Both the position numbers and the translations under genes were made by a program. Below are positions 8,000 to 18,270 of a stretch of DNA of 64,000 nt, piece after piece. Positions within the stretch are counted from its first letter, which is position 1, and every line of letters starts with the position of its first letter. The DNA is from Sphingobacteriaceae bacterium (GTDB lineage Bacteria; Bacteroidota; Bacteroidia; B-17B0; Aurantibacillaceae). The stretch spans positions 1-64,000 of the forward strand of contig PNMI01000018.1 of the NCBI GenBank assembly GCA_013823565.1, read 5' to 3'. The notes below the pieces were generated by a model. The model did no database searches. It was not told the DNA's origin and was given only the letters and a program-made list of their open reading frames with translations.

Positions 8000-9976
8000 A
8001 TGAATTATCCAAGTAAGTCAATATCTTATATTTTTTTGTTTTTATTGCTATTTCATGCAGGAACTTCCCAAAATAAAATGGTGGAAGCTTTGAAATCAGA
8101 ATTAAAATTATCCAAACATGACACCGTTCGTTGTGATATTTTAGATCAATTAATTGAAGTTGCAGCAGAGGGAGAATGGCAAAAATACAACGAACAATTA
8201 AGTCAATTAGCAGCTAAAAATTTAGCTCAAAAACCAACCGGAAGATTATTTACTTTATATAGTAAGTATTATGCCACAGCACTTCATAATCAAGGAGTTA
8301 TTTATTCTGAGCAATCTGATGATGAAAAAGCTATTCAGCTATTTAATAAAAGTATTGAGATAAGTAAGAATTCGGGAAATAAAAATGAAGTGGCTATTTC
8401 CCTTCAGGCTATTGCCCAAATTGATATTAGAAAAGGAAACAATACCAAAGCATTAAATCAATTATATGAGTGTTTAAAAATATTTGAAGAGGTTGGTGAT
8501 GAAATTGGTATTGCCGATGTGCATTTAAGCATTGGTAATATATGTTATTTTCAAAGAGATTATAATAAGGCATTAGAACATCATATTAAGAGCCATGATT
8601 TATATGTGAAAAACAAATATGAAGTAGCCTTTAGTACCATTAATTTTAAAATTGGGGTAGATTACAATGCGTTAAAAGATTACGCAAAAGCCTTGCAATA
8701 TTTGCAAAAGAGTATTGATTTAATTGAAAATTCCGATTATGGACCAAATTCGGTAGCGTATTTAAATATTGCTCAAATTTATGTTTATCAAAATAAATAT
8801 GAGAAGGCTTTAGATTATGCAAATAAGGGTTTAAGTATTGCTAAAAGTATGGGCAATAAGGTAGAAATGAATCATAGCCATATTATTTTAAGTAAAATTT
8901 TTAGGCTACAAAAAAAGAATGATTTGTCTATTTCTCATAGTTTAGAGGCGTTAAAAATAGGTCAAGAAATTGAGCATCCTGCAGAAATAAATATGGCAGC
9001 CAAGCAGCTCTATGAAATTTACACCGAGACGAAACAAACCGAAAAAGCAAATCAATACCATCAATTGTTTATTGAAACAAAAAGTATTTTAGATAATCAA
9101 GAGTCTAAAAATGCTTTGTTAGAGCAAAAATTAAAGTATGAATACGAGAAAAAAGAATTATTAACAAAGGCTGAGAATGAAAAAAAATTAATGGAGATAA
9201 CATCTGCGAATGAACGTAACAATTTAAGAAAAAACATTTGGTTAATTGTATTTGCGTCAATATTGGTATTATTGGCTATTAGTGCCTTTTTCTTGTATAA
9301 AAATTTTAAACAAAAAAGTATTATTACTAATCAAAAAAATAATTTATTGAAACAAAAATTATTGGTTTCTCAAATGAATCCTCATTTTATTTTTAATTCA
9401 CTAAATGCCATTCAAAATTATATTTTCAAACAAGATAGTTTAAAAGCAGGCAATTATTTATCTCAGTTTTCGGAATTGATTCGTATGATTTTAGATTATT
9501 CTCGAAAAGATTATATTTCTATTGATGCTGAAGTGAAGTTGCTGAATAATTATTTAGAACTTCAAAAATTAAGATTTGAAAATAAATTTGATTTCGCTAT
9601 TGTGGTTGATGATAAAATTGATAGAGAAAGTATTCATATTCCTCCAATGTTGGCTCAGCCTTTTATTGAAAATGCGATTGAACATGGCATTTTTTACAAA
9701 AAAGATAAGGGACGAGTAGATGTGAGATTGTATTTTGAAAACGAAGTATTGATTTATGAAATAGAAGATGATGGTGTAGGAATGGAAGAAGCAATGAAGT
9801 TGAAAAATAAATTAAAATCTTCGTATGAATCTTTGGCTACTATTATCACCAAGGAGAGAATGACTACATTGAACGAACAAGCTAAAAGTAATATTGAAAT
9901 TATTGATAAAAAACAAACGTCTCCTAGTCATTCGGGAGTGAAAGTTAAATTTGTTGTACCTTTTAAAGAAATATAA
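8000..9976 (+). CDS. TPR-repeat sensor histidine kinase (LytS/YehU-type His_kinase domain)
   Basis: Signal peptide, several TPRs, TM (IWLIVFASILVLLAISAFFLY), H-box QMNPHFIFNSLNAIQNYIF, N-box PFIENAIEHG. Confidence 0.93.
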   Translation: MNYPSKSISYIFLFLLLFHAGTSQNKMVEALKSELKLSKHDTVRCDILDQLIEVAAEGEWQKYNEQLSQLAAKNLAQKPTGRLFTLYSKYYATALHNQGVIYSEQSDDEKAIQLFNKSIEISKNSGNKNEVAISLQAIAQIDIRKGNNTKALNQLYECLKIFEEVGDEIGIADVHLSIGNICYFQRDYNKALEHHIKSHDLYVKNKYEVAFSTINFKIGVDYNALKDYAKALQYLQKSIDLIENSDYGPNSVAYLNIAQIYVYQNKYEKALDYANKGLSIAKSMGNKVEMNHSHIILSKIFRLQKKNDLSISHSLEALKIGQEIEHPAEINMAAKQLYEIYTETKQTEKANQYHQLFIETKSILDNQESKNALLEQKLKYEYEKKELLTKAENEKKLMEITSANERNNLRKNIWLIVFASILVLLAISAFFLYKNFKQKSIITNQKNNLLKQKLLVSQMNPHFIFNSLNAIQNYIFKQDSLKAGNYLSQFSELIRMILDYSRKDYISIDAEVKLLNNYLELQKLRFENKFDFAIVVDDKIDRESIHIPPMLAQPFIENAIEHGIFYKKDKGRVDVRLYFENEVLIYEIEDDGVGMEEAMKLKNKLKSSYESLATIITKERMTTLNEQAKSNIEIIDKKQTSPSHSGVKVKFVVPFKEI

Positions 9977-10722
9977 TGATTAGAGCGGTAATAATTGATG
10001 ATGAAATTAATAATCAAGAGTTAATTTCAAATTTATTAAAATCATATGCAGAAAATGTTCAAGTGGTTGGCATGGCTAACTCTGTAGAAACTGCATATAA
10101 AACAATTAATGAGCACAATCCTGATTTGATTTTTTTGGATATTCAAATGCCAGATGGGACAGGTTTTGATTTGCTAAAGAAGTTTGAAAAGATAAATTTC
10201 AAAATAATTTTTGTGACAGCACATCAGGAGTTCGCTATTGAAGCTTTTAAGTATAGTGCTTTAGATTATATTTTAAAGCCATTGGCTCCAGCTAATTTAT
10301 TAGCAGCGGTTAAAAAAATGGAAGACACAATGAGTAGTGAAGAGCTAAATCTTAAGCTTAAAACTCTTTTAAATAATATCGCAGAGCCTATAAAAAATAA
10401 AAAGAAAATTGTATTAAAAACAATGGAGAGAATTTACTCTGTTGATTTGGATGATATTATCCGTTTTGAATCGGATGGAGGATATACAAAAGTTTATTTG
10501 GTGGATGGTAAACGCATCATGGTTTCAAAAACCATGAAAGAGTATGATGATTTATTAATGGATGTAGGTTTTTTAAGAGTCCATCATTCTCATTTAATAA
10601 ATATGAATCATTTATTTTGCTTTGAAAAGGCAGAAGGACACGTGGTAATGAAAGATGATTCTATAGTACCTGTTTCAAACAGAAAAAAAGACCATTTAAT
10701 GGAACTTTTAAATATGTTTTAA
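9976..10722 (+). CDS. LytTR-family response regulator
   Basis: REC domain (VIIDDE...DLIFLDIQMPDGTGFDLL...VTAHQEFAIEAFKYSALDYILKP) plus LytTR (DIIRFESDGGYTKVYLVDGKRIMVSKTMKEY...FLRVHHSHLINMNHL); start overlaps the HK stop by 1 nt. Confidence 0.95.
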   Translation: MIRAVIIDDEINNQELISNLLKSYAENVQVVGMANSVETAYKTINEHNPDLIFLDIQMPDGTGFDLLKKFEKINFKIIFVTAHQEFAIEAFKYSALDYILKPLAPANLLAAVKKMEDTMSSEELNLKLKTLLNNIAEPIKNKKKIVLKTMERIYSVDLDDIIRFESDGGYTKVYLVDGKRIMVSKTMKEYDDLLMDVGFLRVHHSHLINMNHLFCFEKAEGHVVMKDDSIVPVSNRKKDHLMELLNMF

Positions 10723-10762
10723 TTTCAACTTCTGGCAATAATTTTATGACAAAACTAAAATG

Positions 10763-10798
10763 CTACAAATTATAGCAACACGTTGTTTCAATTTGTAG
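10763..10798. repeat. Inverted repeat CTACAAATT ... AATTTGTAG
   Basis: 9-bp perfect arms at 10763-10771 and 10790-10798 with an inner CAAC/GTTG mini-palindrome; intergenic. Confidence 0.5.
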
Positions 10799-10840
10799 TA
10801 ATTTTATTAAAAGATTTTTGTTAATTTAATTATTGTTGCC

Positions 10841-11479
10841 ATGAATACTAAAAACCAAAATGCTGTTTATGCCCAAAACAATCAGTTATCTTTGTTTTCT
10901 GAGGTTAAAAAAGAACATCAACAACCTGTTTTAGATACTGTTTACCAGTATTTTTTAATCATCTCTCCGCCAGAAGACGTTAAGAGTAAAGTAAAATCAC
11001 TTAAATATAAGCTACATAAGGCAGTTGGATTAAGTGATTATAATTTACAATCGGTGCCACACATTTCATTAATGTCGTTTCATACGATGCGTCCTGTAAA
11101 CGAACGTTTTTTTGGAGCACTACAACAATTATTCTCCAAAAATAATTCGTTTGAAGTGGATCTGAATGGTTTTGAATACTTTGAACATGGGGAGGAGGCT
11201 AATACCATTTATGTGAAGATTGAAAACTCTTTTCAAATAGTAAGAGTGTATCACGAATTACATAGTTTATTAGGACTCCGCGTTAGAGAATTTGTACCGC
11301 ATTTAACGGTTGCTAGAACCATGTCACGTTCGCGTTTTAATAAAAGTTACGAAATGATTAAGCAACATTCTTTTTCTGAAAAATTCACCTGTAATCAAGT
11401 TACTATTTTAGAGAGGAAATTACAGCATGGAGTTGTAAGTAATTACAAGGTGCTAAAGGAAATTGAGTTTAATACTTAA
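10841..11479 (+). CDS. 2'-5' RNA ligase / 2H phosphoesterase family
   Basis: Two H-x-[ST] motifs: PHISLMSF and PHLTVARTM. Confidence 0.85.
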   Translation: MNTKNQNAVYAQNNQLSLFSEVKKEHQQPVLDTVYQYFLIISPPEDVKSKVKSLKYKLHKAVGLSDYNLQSVPHISLMSFHTMRPVNERFFGALQQLFSKNNSFEVDLNGFEYFEHGEEANTIYVKIENSFQIVRVYHELHSLLGLRVREFVPHLTVARTMSRSRFNKSYEMIKQHSFSEKFTCNQVTILERKLQHGVVSNYKVLKEIEFNT

Positions 11480-11498
11480 TTTCTTTATACTCATTTTT

Positions 11499-11557
11499 GT
11501 TGGCTTCGAGAGCCTCAGCCAACGATTATAATTGAACGATGCCTGAGGTTCTCGAAG
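11499..11557. repeat. Intergenic inverted-repeat element (TTCGAG-core family)
   Basis: cttcgagagcctcag (11504-11518) vs ctgaggttctcgaag (11543-11557), 14/15 complementary; also gttggct...agccaac. Confidence 0.65.
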
Positions 11558-11622
11558 GCAGAGTGTATAATTTGTAATACAAGTAGATGGATGGTATTAC
11601 AAGTATTTTATCTATTATTTAT

Positions 11623-12237
11623 TTAAGGTGTAATAACTAAACGATTTTGCGCAAGCTTTTCATTATTATTTACTAGTAATACATTATAAGTCCCAGGTTT
11701 TAGAAAAGATACATTTAACTTATAGGAATTTTGTTTTAAATCATTTATAATCATTACTTGTTGTCCTTTGTCATTAGTTATTTTAATGCTTAATGATTCA
11801 TGTTTGTCATTGTTGAATTTTATATCACAATAATCATGAGAAGGATTAGGAAGCAAAAGTAATTCGTTGGGTTTTATGTATGAAAAATATATAGATTTAA
11901 TCTCAGAAAATTGGCTAAATCCCATTCTGATTTTATAGTAATTTGTTTTATTCAGTTCAGGATTGTTATCACTAAAATTGTAAGGAGTAGAGGACGTGCT
12001 ATTCCCACAAATTCCTGGTATATATCCAACTTCTATAAAATGAAGGGTGTCATCAATAGAACGTAAAATCCCAATACCATTGCAAGTAGCGCCACTATCA
12101 ATATTCCAGTGCACTAGCACATCATCTTCGTTTTGATATAATTCAAAGCCTGAAAAATTGACTTTTTGAGCCATACAAAAGTTAATATTTCCCATAAGAA
12201 ATAATATGACACTTGTGTATTTATAAAATAACTTCAA
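11623..12237 (-). CDS. Secreted protein with T9SS type-A C-terminal sorting domain
   Basis: Signal peptide; C-term LLLPNPSHDYCDIKF...SYKLNVSFLKPGTYNVLLVNNNEKLAQNRLVI. Confidence 0.8.
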   Translation of the reverse strand: MKLFYKYTSVILFLMGNINFCMAQKVNFSGFELYQNEDDVLVHWNIDSGATCNGIGILRSIDDTLHFIEVGYIPGICGNSTSSTPYNFSDNNPELNKTNYYKIRMGFSQFSEIKSIYFSYIKPNELLLLPNPSHDYCDIKFNNDKHESLSIKITNDKGQQVMIINDLKQNSYKLNVSFLKPGTYNVLLVNNNEKLAQNRLVITP

Positions 12238-12286
12238 AATAGATGGTGGTTTTAATAAAGTTAATTATAAATAACGCAAAAACAAA

Positions 12287-12314
12287 AAAGCCTCTCATTT
12301 TCATGAGAGGCTTT
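12287..12314 (-). terminator. Rho-independent terminator downstream of the tRNA genes
   Basis: aaagcctctcat...atgagaggcttt hairpin; T-run on the minus strand. Confidence 0.8.
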
Positions 12315-12319
12315 CGGTG

Positions 12320-12403
12320 TACCCCAGACGGGACTTGAACCCGTACGTCCGCGAAGACACAGGATTTTAAGTCCTGCGTGTCTACCAATTCCACCACCGG
12401 GGC
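12320..12403 (-). tRNA. tRNA-Leu (TAA)
   Basis: Reverse complement GCCCCGGTGGTGGAATTGGTAGACACGCAGGACTTAAAATCCTGTGTCTTCGCGGACGTACGGGTTCAAGTCCCGTCTGGGGTA; anticodon loop CTTAAAA, variable arm of a class II tRNA. Confidence 0.95.
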
Positions 12404-12440
12404 ATTTTGGTTTAAAAACAAACTCGAGAGTCAGTTTTCG

Positions 12441-12513
12441 AGCGAAAGACGGGTCTCGAACCCGCGACCTTAACCTTGGCAAGGTTACGCTCTACCAACT
12501 GAGCTACTTTCGC
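12441..12513 (-). tRNA. tRNA-Gly (GCC)
   Basis: Reverse complement GCGAAAGTAGCTCAGTTGGTAGAGCGTAACCTTGCCAAGGTTAAGGTCGCGGGTTCGAGACCCGTCTTTCGCT; anticodon loop TTGCCAA. Confidence 0.95.
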
Positions 12514-12607
12514 TTGTAATTTTATTTAAAAGAACAACCAATTTCATTAATCGGGAGTGCAAAGATAATTGTTTTTTTACTCTGGCAAAATTTTTTTTTA
12601 CTTTTTT

Positions 12608-15253
12608 TTATCCTCCTATCAAACGCTTGATATCATTGAGTTTCATGAGAGCCTCTACTGGAGTCAAAGTGTTAATATCCGTTTTTATGAGCTCATCTTT
12701 TACCTGTTCCAAAACAGGGTCATTTAATTGAAAAAAGCTTAATTGGTAGTCACTTTTGCTTTTCGTTTTAGAAGTCATGGTATCAATTGCTTCATCAGAA
12801 TTCATGGTTTCAACTTCCGACAATTCTAATTCATGATCTTTTTCTAGTTTCTTTAAAATATCATTGGCTCTATCTACCACTTGTTTTGGCATACCAGCCA
12901 TTCGTGCCACATGAATACCAAAACTATGTTCACTACCGCCTTCTTGCAGTTTACGTAAAAAGATGATTTTATTGTTTACTTCTTTTACCGACACATTAAA
13001 ATTTTTAATGCGAGGGAAATAAGTGGTCATTTCATTCAGCTCATGATAGTGAGTGGCAAATAATGTTTTTGCTCTATTTTTTGGTTGAGAATGAATATAC
13101 TCGGCAATAGCCCAAGCAATGGAAATACCATCGTAAGTGGAAGTTCCTCTTCCAATCTCATCTAATAAAATTAAACTGCGTTCGCTTAAGTTGTTTAAGA
13201 TACTAGCTGTTTCATTCATCTCCACCATAAAGGTTGATTCGCCACTGGAGATATTATCACTAGCACCTACACGTGTAAATATTTTATCAACGATTCCTAT
13301 TTCTGCACTTTTAGCAGGCACATAACAACCAATTTGCGCCATTAATGTAATTAAAGCTACCTGACGCAATAGAGCCGATTTACCACTCATGTTTGGTCCG
13401 GTAATCATCATCACTTGCTGTGTATCGTTATCTAAGTATACAGAGTTACTCACGTAATCGGTTCCAATCGGTAATTGTTTTTCAATTACTGGGTGCCTAC
13501 CGTCTACAATATTAATAGCAAATTCATTAGTGAGCGTAGGGCGAACATATAAATTATCTTTAGCTAATTTCGCAAAAGATAATAAACAATCTAACTTCGA
13601 AATTAACGCCGCATTTAATTGAATAGGAATAATATAGTCAATCAAATCTCTTACTAAAGCTTCGTATAAAGTTTGTTCTAATACAGCAATTTTATCTTCG
13701 GCGCCTAATATTTTTTCTTCGTAAACTTTTAACTCTGGTGTAATATAACGCTCTGCTGTTGTTAAAGTTTGCTTTCTAATCCAATCACTTGGTACTTTGT
13801 CTTTATGCACATTGGTTACTTCTAAATAATAACCAAACACATTATTGTAAGATACTTTTAAGGAAGTAATTCCTGTACGCTCTACTTCGCGTTGTTGTAT
13901 TTGTAATAAATAATCTTTTCCACTAAAAGCAATAGCACGTAATTCATCTAGTTCTTCATTAACACCTTTACTAATCACATTGCCTTTGTTTAATAATACA
14001 GGCGCTTCTTCGTTCAATTCATTTTGTAAACGATCGCGCATTAATAAACAAGGATTTAATTGTTCAGCTATTTTTTGTATCGAATGATTTTCGCAAGCGC
14101 TTGTAGCACCTTTGATAGACTCAATGATATTTAAAGCACGTTTTAATTGTACTAACTCACGAGGATTAATTTTTCCAGCGGCTACCTTTGAAATTAAACG
14201 TTCTAAATCCCCAATCTCTTTAAATTGTGCAATTAAATCGGTTTGCAAACTGCTGTGTATTCCAAAATATTCAACAACATCCAAGCGTTCATTTATAATA
14301 TCTAATTGTTTTAAAGGTAGGGCTAACCAACGTTTCAATAAACGCGAGCCCATTGGTGTAACCGTTGTGTCAATAATATCAATTAAACATTTACCATTAT
14401 CATGGCTGCTACCAAACAATTCTAAATTTCGAACGGTGAATCTATCCAACCAAACGTATTGGTCTTCTTCAACTCTACTAACTGCTGTAATATGTTGTAG
14501 CTTATCATGCTTGGTTTCTCCAAGGTAATGCAAAATGGCACCACAGCTCATAATAGCTAAATTCAAATGCTCAATACCAAAACCTTTTAAACTACTAGTG
14601 CCAAATTGTTTGGTTAAAGCCTCGTAGCCAAAATCTTGTGTAAATGCCCAATCATCTAATCCAAAAATATAAAAACGGTCACCAATTAAATTTAATAAAG
14701 TCTGACGTTTATTTTTTTCGAATAAAATTTCGTTTGGCTTAAAACTTTGAATGAGTTTTTCGATATAGGTAAATGAACCTTCGGCTACTAAAAATTCTCC
14801 CGTAGAAACATCTAAAAAAGAGACACCTGCGCGTTCTTTATCTAAATGAATACTCGCTAAAAAATTATTGCTGCGGTGCTCTAATACTTTATCATTAAAA
14901 CTGACACCAGGAGTTACTAATTCAGTAACACCCCGTTTCACAATACTCTTGGTTAATTTTGGATCTTCTAATTGATCGCAAATGGCTACACGATAGCCAG
15001 CACGAACTAATTTTGGTAAATAAGTATCTACGCTATGATGCGGAAAACCAGCTAATTCAATGTGAGAGGCAGAACCATTAGCGCGTTTAGTTAATGTAAT
15101 TCCTAAAATCTGCGAAGCCTTGATGGCATCTTCGCCAAAGGTTTCATAAAAATCGCCTACGCGAAACAATAAGATAGCGTCAGGATATTTTCCTTTCACT
15201 TCATTGTATTGCTTCATTAAAGGTGTTTCTTTTACTTCGGTAGTCTTTGCCAT
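12608..15253 (-). CDS. mutS: DNA mismatch repair protein MutS
   Basis: [75 protein letters not shown]. Confidence 0.99.
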   Translation of the reverse strand: MAKTTEVKETPLMKQYNEVKGKYPDAILLFRVGDFYETFGEDAIKASQILGITLTKRANGSASHIELAGFPHHSVDTYLPKLVRAGYRVAICDQLEDPKLTKSIVKRGVTELVTPGVSFNDKVLEHRSNNFLASIHLDKERAGVSFLDVSTGEFLVAEGSFTYIEKLIQSFKPNEILFEKNKRQTLLNLIGDRFYIFGLDDWAFTQDFGYEALTKQFGTSSLKGFGIEHLNLAIMSCGAILHYLGETKHDKLQHITAVSRVEEDQYVWLDRFTVRNLELFGSSHDNGKCLIDIIDTTVTPMGSRLLKRWLALPLKQLDIINERLDVVEYFGIHSSLQTDLIAQFKEIGDLERLISKVAAGKINPRELVQLKRALNIIESIKGATSACENHSIQKIAEQLNPCLLMRDRLQNELNEEAPVLLNKGNVISKGVNEELDELRAIAFSGKDYLLQIQQREVERTGITSLKVSYNNVFGYYLEVTNVHKDKVPSDWIRKQTLTTAERYITPELKVYEEKILGAEDKIAVLEQTLYEALVRDLIDYIIPIQLNAALISKLDCLLSFAKLAKDNLYVRPTLTNEFAINIVDGRHPVIEKQLPIGTDYVSNSVYLDNDTQQVMMITGPNMSGKSALLRQVALITLMAQIGCYVPAKSAEIGIVDKIFTRVGASDNISSGESTFMVEMNETASILNNLSERSLILLDEIGRGTSTYDGISIAWAIAEYIHSQPKNRAKTLFATHYHELNEMTTYFPRIKNFNVSVKEVNNKIIFLRKLQEGGSEHSFGIHVARMAGMPKQVVDRANDILKKLEKDHELELSEVETMNSDEAIDTMTSKTKSKSDYQLSFFQLNDPVLEQVKDELIKTDINTLTPVEALMKLNDIKRLIGG

Positions 15254-15339
15254 AGAGGGTTAAAGATACAATATCCATGCGCTGTAGCTGGATTTAATTT
15301 TTAACAGAAAGGAGTAAATTGTTAATATTTATTTATTGG

Positions 15340-15442
15340 AACGTGGATAACGCTGATTGTTATGATTTCTTATGATTTTTGTGCGTTATGATTCCTCATT
15401 TTAATCATTTTTTATCTGCTTAATTTGTGTCATCAGCGTTCT
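15340..15442. repeat. Intergenic inverted-repeat element with AACGCTGAT/ATCAGCGTT arms
   Basis: aacgctgat (15349-15357) and atcagcgtt (15432-15440), 9-bp perfect arms around an AT-rich spacer. Confidence 0.55.
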
Positions 15443-15472
15443 ATTATTAAATAAATTCTCATCTTTAGCCCA

Positions 15473-15919
15473 ATGCAAAAACAACAACTCATACAAGTTT
15501 GTACAGATTATTTTAAGGATAAAATAAGTTCGCTCAATGCTATCATCAAAGAGGTATCAGAATCATCAAATTCAGAAAATAAAAGTTCAGCTGGTGATAA
15601 ACATGAAACATCTAAAGCTATGATGCAACTTGAAATTGAAAAATTAGGTACGCAATTGAAGGAAGCAGAAGGGCAATTAGCGGAGTTTGAAAAAATAAAT
15701 TTTATTAAATTTTTTCAAAGCATAGAACAGGGCTGTTTAGTAGAAACCAATAAAGGTTATTTTTTAATAGCGAGTTCTATTGGAAAATTAACCGTTGATG
15801 ATAAAATCGTTTTTGTGATTTCTAGTAAATCTCCTTTGGCTTTAAAACTAATTGGTAGTAAACAAAAAGACACCGTTATATTTAACGATGTCTCTTATTC
15901 AATAATAGCTATTAATTAG
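15473..15919 (+). CDS. Conserved protein, coiled-coil N-terminus with possible GreA/GreB-C-terminal-like domain
   Basis: Complete ORF; IGKLTVDDKIVFVISSKSPLALKLIGSKQKDTVIFND resembles the Gre C-terminal 'P..SPLG.aL.Gk..Gd.v' pattern. Confidence 0.5.
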   Translation: MQKQQLIQVCTDYFKDKISSLNAIIKEVSESSNSENKSSAGDKHETSKAMMQLEIEKLGTQLKEAEGQLAEFEKINFIKFFQSIEQGCLVETNKGYFLIASSIGKLTVDDKIVFVISSKSPLALKLIGSKQKDTVIFNDVSYSIIAIN

Positions 15920-15920
15920 T

Positions 15921-18071
15921 TTACTTACTTAAAACAACTCTTTGAATCACACTTTGTTTATCTGAAACAATTTTCACAAAATAAACACCATTATTTAGTT
16001 TACTTAAATCAACGTTTTTGTAATTGTTATTGATAATTTCCTCTAATACAACTTGTCCGATAGAGTTTATAACTTGTACTTGACTAGCTTCTTTAGATAC
16101 TGAAGAGTTAACTATATATAAAGCGCCAGTACTAGGATTTGGATACACATTCCATCCATTATTAGTTGATGATTGAGAAGCTATTCCTGAAATAGTTTCA
16201 ATGGTATTAATAGCTGTATTAGTTACAACAGGCTCATTAAAATCAAAATAAATGTATGCAGTATTTTTTATTTGAGTTCCTGGCGTGTTGTTATTTGTGC
16301 GTTTAATACGGTATTGAATATAGCCGTGACTAGCAGGTTCGTTACTATTACTATCTGGTAACATAATATTATTGAATTTCCATTTTAAAATATTTCCTGG
16401 TAAAATTTCAATATTATAATTATGACTTGAACCTAACATTTGAAATGTATTTACATCAACGTTAGAAGATAAAGTATCTTTCACTACAATATTAACAGCT
16501 GGTCCATTACCAGTATTTTGAAAACGAATTAAATAGGTTAAATCAGTTACACTAGCTGCAATATCTCCAGTTGATCCAACACCAATTGGATTTGGTGTTT
16601 TGTCATTAGGATCGTATGATCCAGTAACTATTCGAGAATAACAGTAGGTGTTATTTGCAGGATTAAAATCAGGAGTAGACGTTTGAGCATAAGCACAACT
16701 TGTAAATACACTACCTAATGGTGTACTGATAGGAGTTGTGAATTGAATAACGAAAGAGGCTGAATAATTATTTGTGTAATTTAAATTATTAAACATCCAC
16801 ATAATTGTATCTCCAGAAAGAGTATAGGTAGCAGGAGAAACTAATGTAATGTTTGGAATAAAGGCAGAAGGAAGAACCGCTTTAAATATCCCTGAACCAT
16901 TCACATTGTTTTGGTTGTTTAATGTATAAGTCATATAGTTGCTGAATCCTGGTACTATTCCGCCGCTCCAAGATGTAACTATAATGTCGGGTTGAGTGGT
17001 TGAGTTGAAACCTGCCGATAAATTATTATTGAAGGAGTTTGGTTGACCTGAATTAATTGTTGCATTTATGGTTGTGGTACATGATGGTATTAAGCCATTA
17101 TAAAGATTAACTATTGAAAGAGAATAGGTACCGTATGGTAAATTATTAATAAAGTAATCACCATTTGTATTTGCATATCCATAATGATTTCCAGGATTAG
17201 CAATTATATATCCATTTATTAAATTATTATCTCCGCTGTTTTTAATACAGTCTGCATTATTATCGATATACACATTGCCATTAACAGAGCCACAGTTTGT
17301 GCCGTTAGCTGTAACAGCACTCGTATATGTCATACAATTCATAGCAGCATCAAAAACAGTCACACTATAACTATTAGTTACAAGACTTGTAATATCTTGT
17401 GTGGTAGCGCCTGTGTTCCATTGGTATGTGAATGGGCCAGGATTACTTCCTGCCACTGTTAAGTCAATAGCTCCATCTCCAGAATACAAACATGTTTCTT
17501 GATATGAGGTTAAGGTTGTTGTTACTCCAGATAAGGTTCCAGTTCCAGTTGTGTTTACTACTGCAGTTGAACTTACCACACATCCATTTGCATCTATTAC
17601 TGTTAAGGTGTACATTCCTGCTGATGCATTTTGATATACTGGCCCAGCAGCTCCTCCAGGAGTCCACATGTAATTGAAGGGTGGAGTACCACCATTTGCC
17701 ATTCCAAAAACAGACCCATCGGAGTTACCTCCGCATGATACATTATTAGAGTTCATGAAAAGACTTAAGGGATTAGGCTGAACTACCATAAATGTCGAAG
17801 TAGTTGTCGTGAGAGCTGCATCTGCAACAATCACCGTATATGAACTTGCGCATAAATTAGGAATACTACCCATAGATGTAAAAGTGCCTGTCATAGATGA
17901 TGGCATTAAGGTATAGGTATATGGCATGATTCCTCCAGAGGCCGTGATGTTAGCCACGCCGTCGCATTGTCCGAAGCATGTTACATTTTGGATAGTTACC
18001 GTTGAAGAGATTTGTGCTGTAGAAGTCAGATAACCTATGCAAAGCGAAATAAAAAGTAAAGTTTTTTTCAT
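15921..18071 (-). CDS. Secreted SprB-repeat protein with T9SS type-A sorting domain
   Basis: Signal peptide; VTCFGQCDGVANITASGGIMPYTYT and SCGGNSDGSVFGMANGGTPPFNYMWTPGG repeats; DPNDKTPNP...LTYLIRFQNTGNGPA module; NVYPNPSTGALYIV...VVLSK CTD. Confidence 0.92.
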   Translation of the reverse strand: MKKTLLFISLCIGYLTSTAQISSTVTIQNVTCFGQCDGVANITASGGIMPYTYTLMPSSMTGTFTSMGSIPNLCASSYTVIVADAALTTTTSTFMVVQPNPLSLFMNSNNVSCGGNSDGSVFGMANGGTPPFNYMWTPGGAAGPVYQNASAGMYTLTVIDANGCVVSSTAVVNTTGTGTLSGVTTTLTSYQETCLYSGDGAIDLTVAGSNPGPFTYQWNTGATTQDITSLVTNSYSVTVFDAAMNCMTYTSAVTANGTNCGSVNGNVYIDNNADCIKNSGDNNLINGYIIANPGNHYGYANTNGDYFINNLPYGTYSLSIVNLYNGLIPSCTTTINATINSGQPNSFNNNLSAGFNSTTQPDIIVTSWSGGIVPGFSNYMTYTLNNQNNVNGSGIFKAVLPSAFIPNITLVSPATYTLSGDTIMWMFNNLNYTNNYSASFVIQFTTPISTPLGSVFTSCAYAQTSTPDFNPANNTYCYSRIVTGSYDPNDKTPNPIGVGSTGDIAASVTDLTYLIRFQNTGNGPAVNIVVKDTLSSNVDVNTFQMLGSSHNYNIEILPGNILKWKFNNIMLPDSNSNEPASHGYIQYRIKRTNNNTPGTQIKNTAYIYFDFNEPVVTNTAINTIETISGIASQSSTNNGWNVYPNPSTGALYIVNSSVSKEASQVQVINSIGQVVLEEIINNNYKNVDLSKLNNGVYFVKIVSDKQSVIQRVVLSK

Positions 18072-18270
18072 AAAATATGTTTTTGTTGCAACGAATGTAG
18101 AACAATAATTATAATCAGAAAATACTATTTAGTAAAGGGGTGTTTTGGGTGAGTTAAGAAGTAAGCTTGTTAGGCAAAAGAGAGAGTTTCGATTTCTCTA
18201 AACCATTTTAATTTTTAAAAAGATGAGAATCTGAAAATTATATATTGATAGATATGAGAATATTTTAAAT

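Noticed and set aside
9976-10722. Possible novel signalling system with the TPR histidine kinase
   Set aside because: TPR-LytS kinase plus LytTR regulator pairs are common in Bacteroidota.
12221-12482. Minus-strand ORFs of 66 and 73 aa
   Set aside because: They overlap tRNA-Leu and tRNA-Gly and the terminator; translated tRNA sequence.
14112-14528. Plus-strand 138-aa ORF
   Set aside because: Antisense to mutS with no recognisable features.
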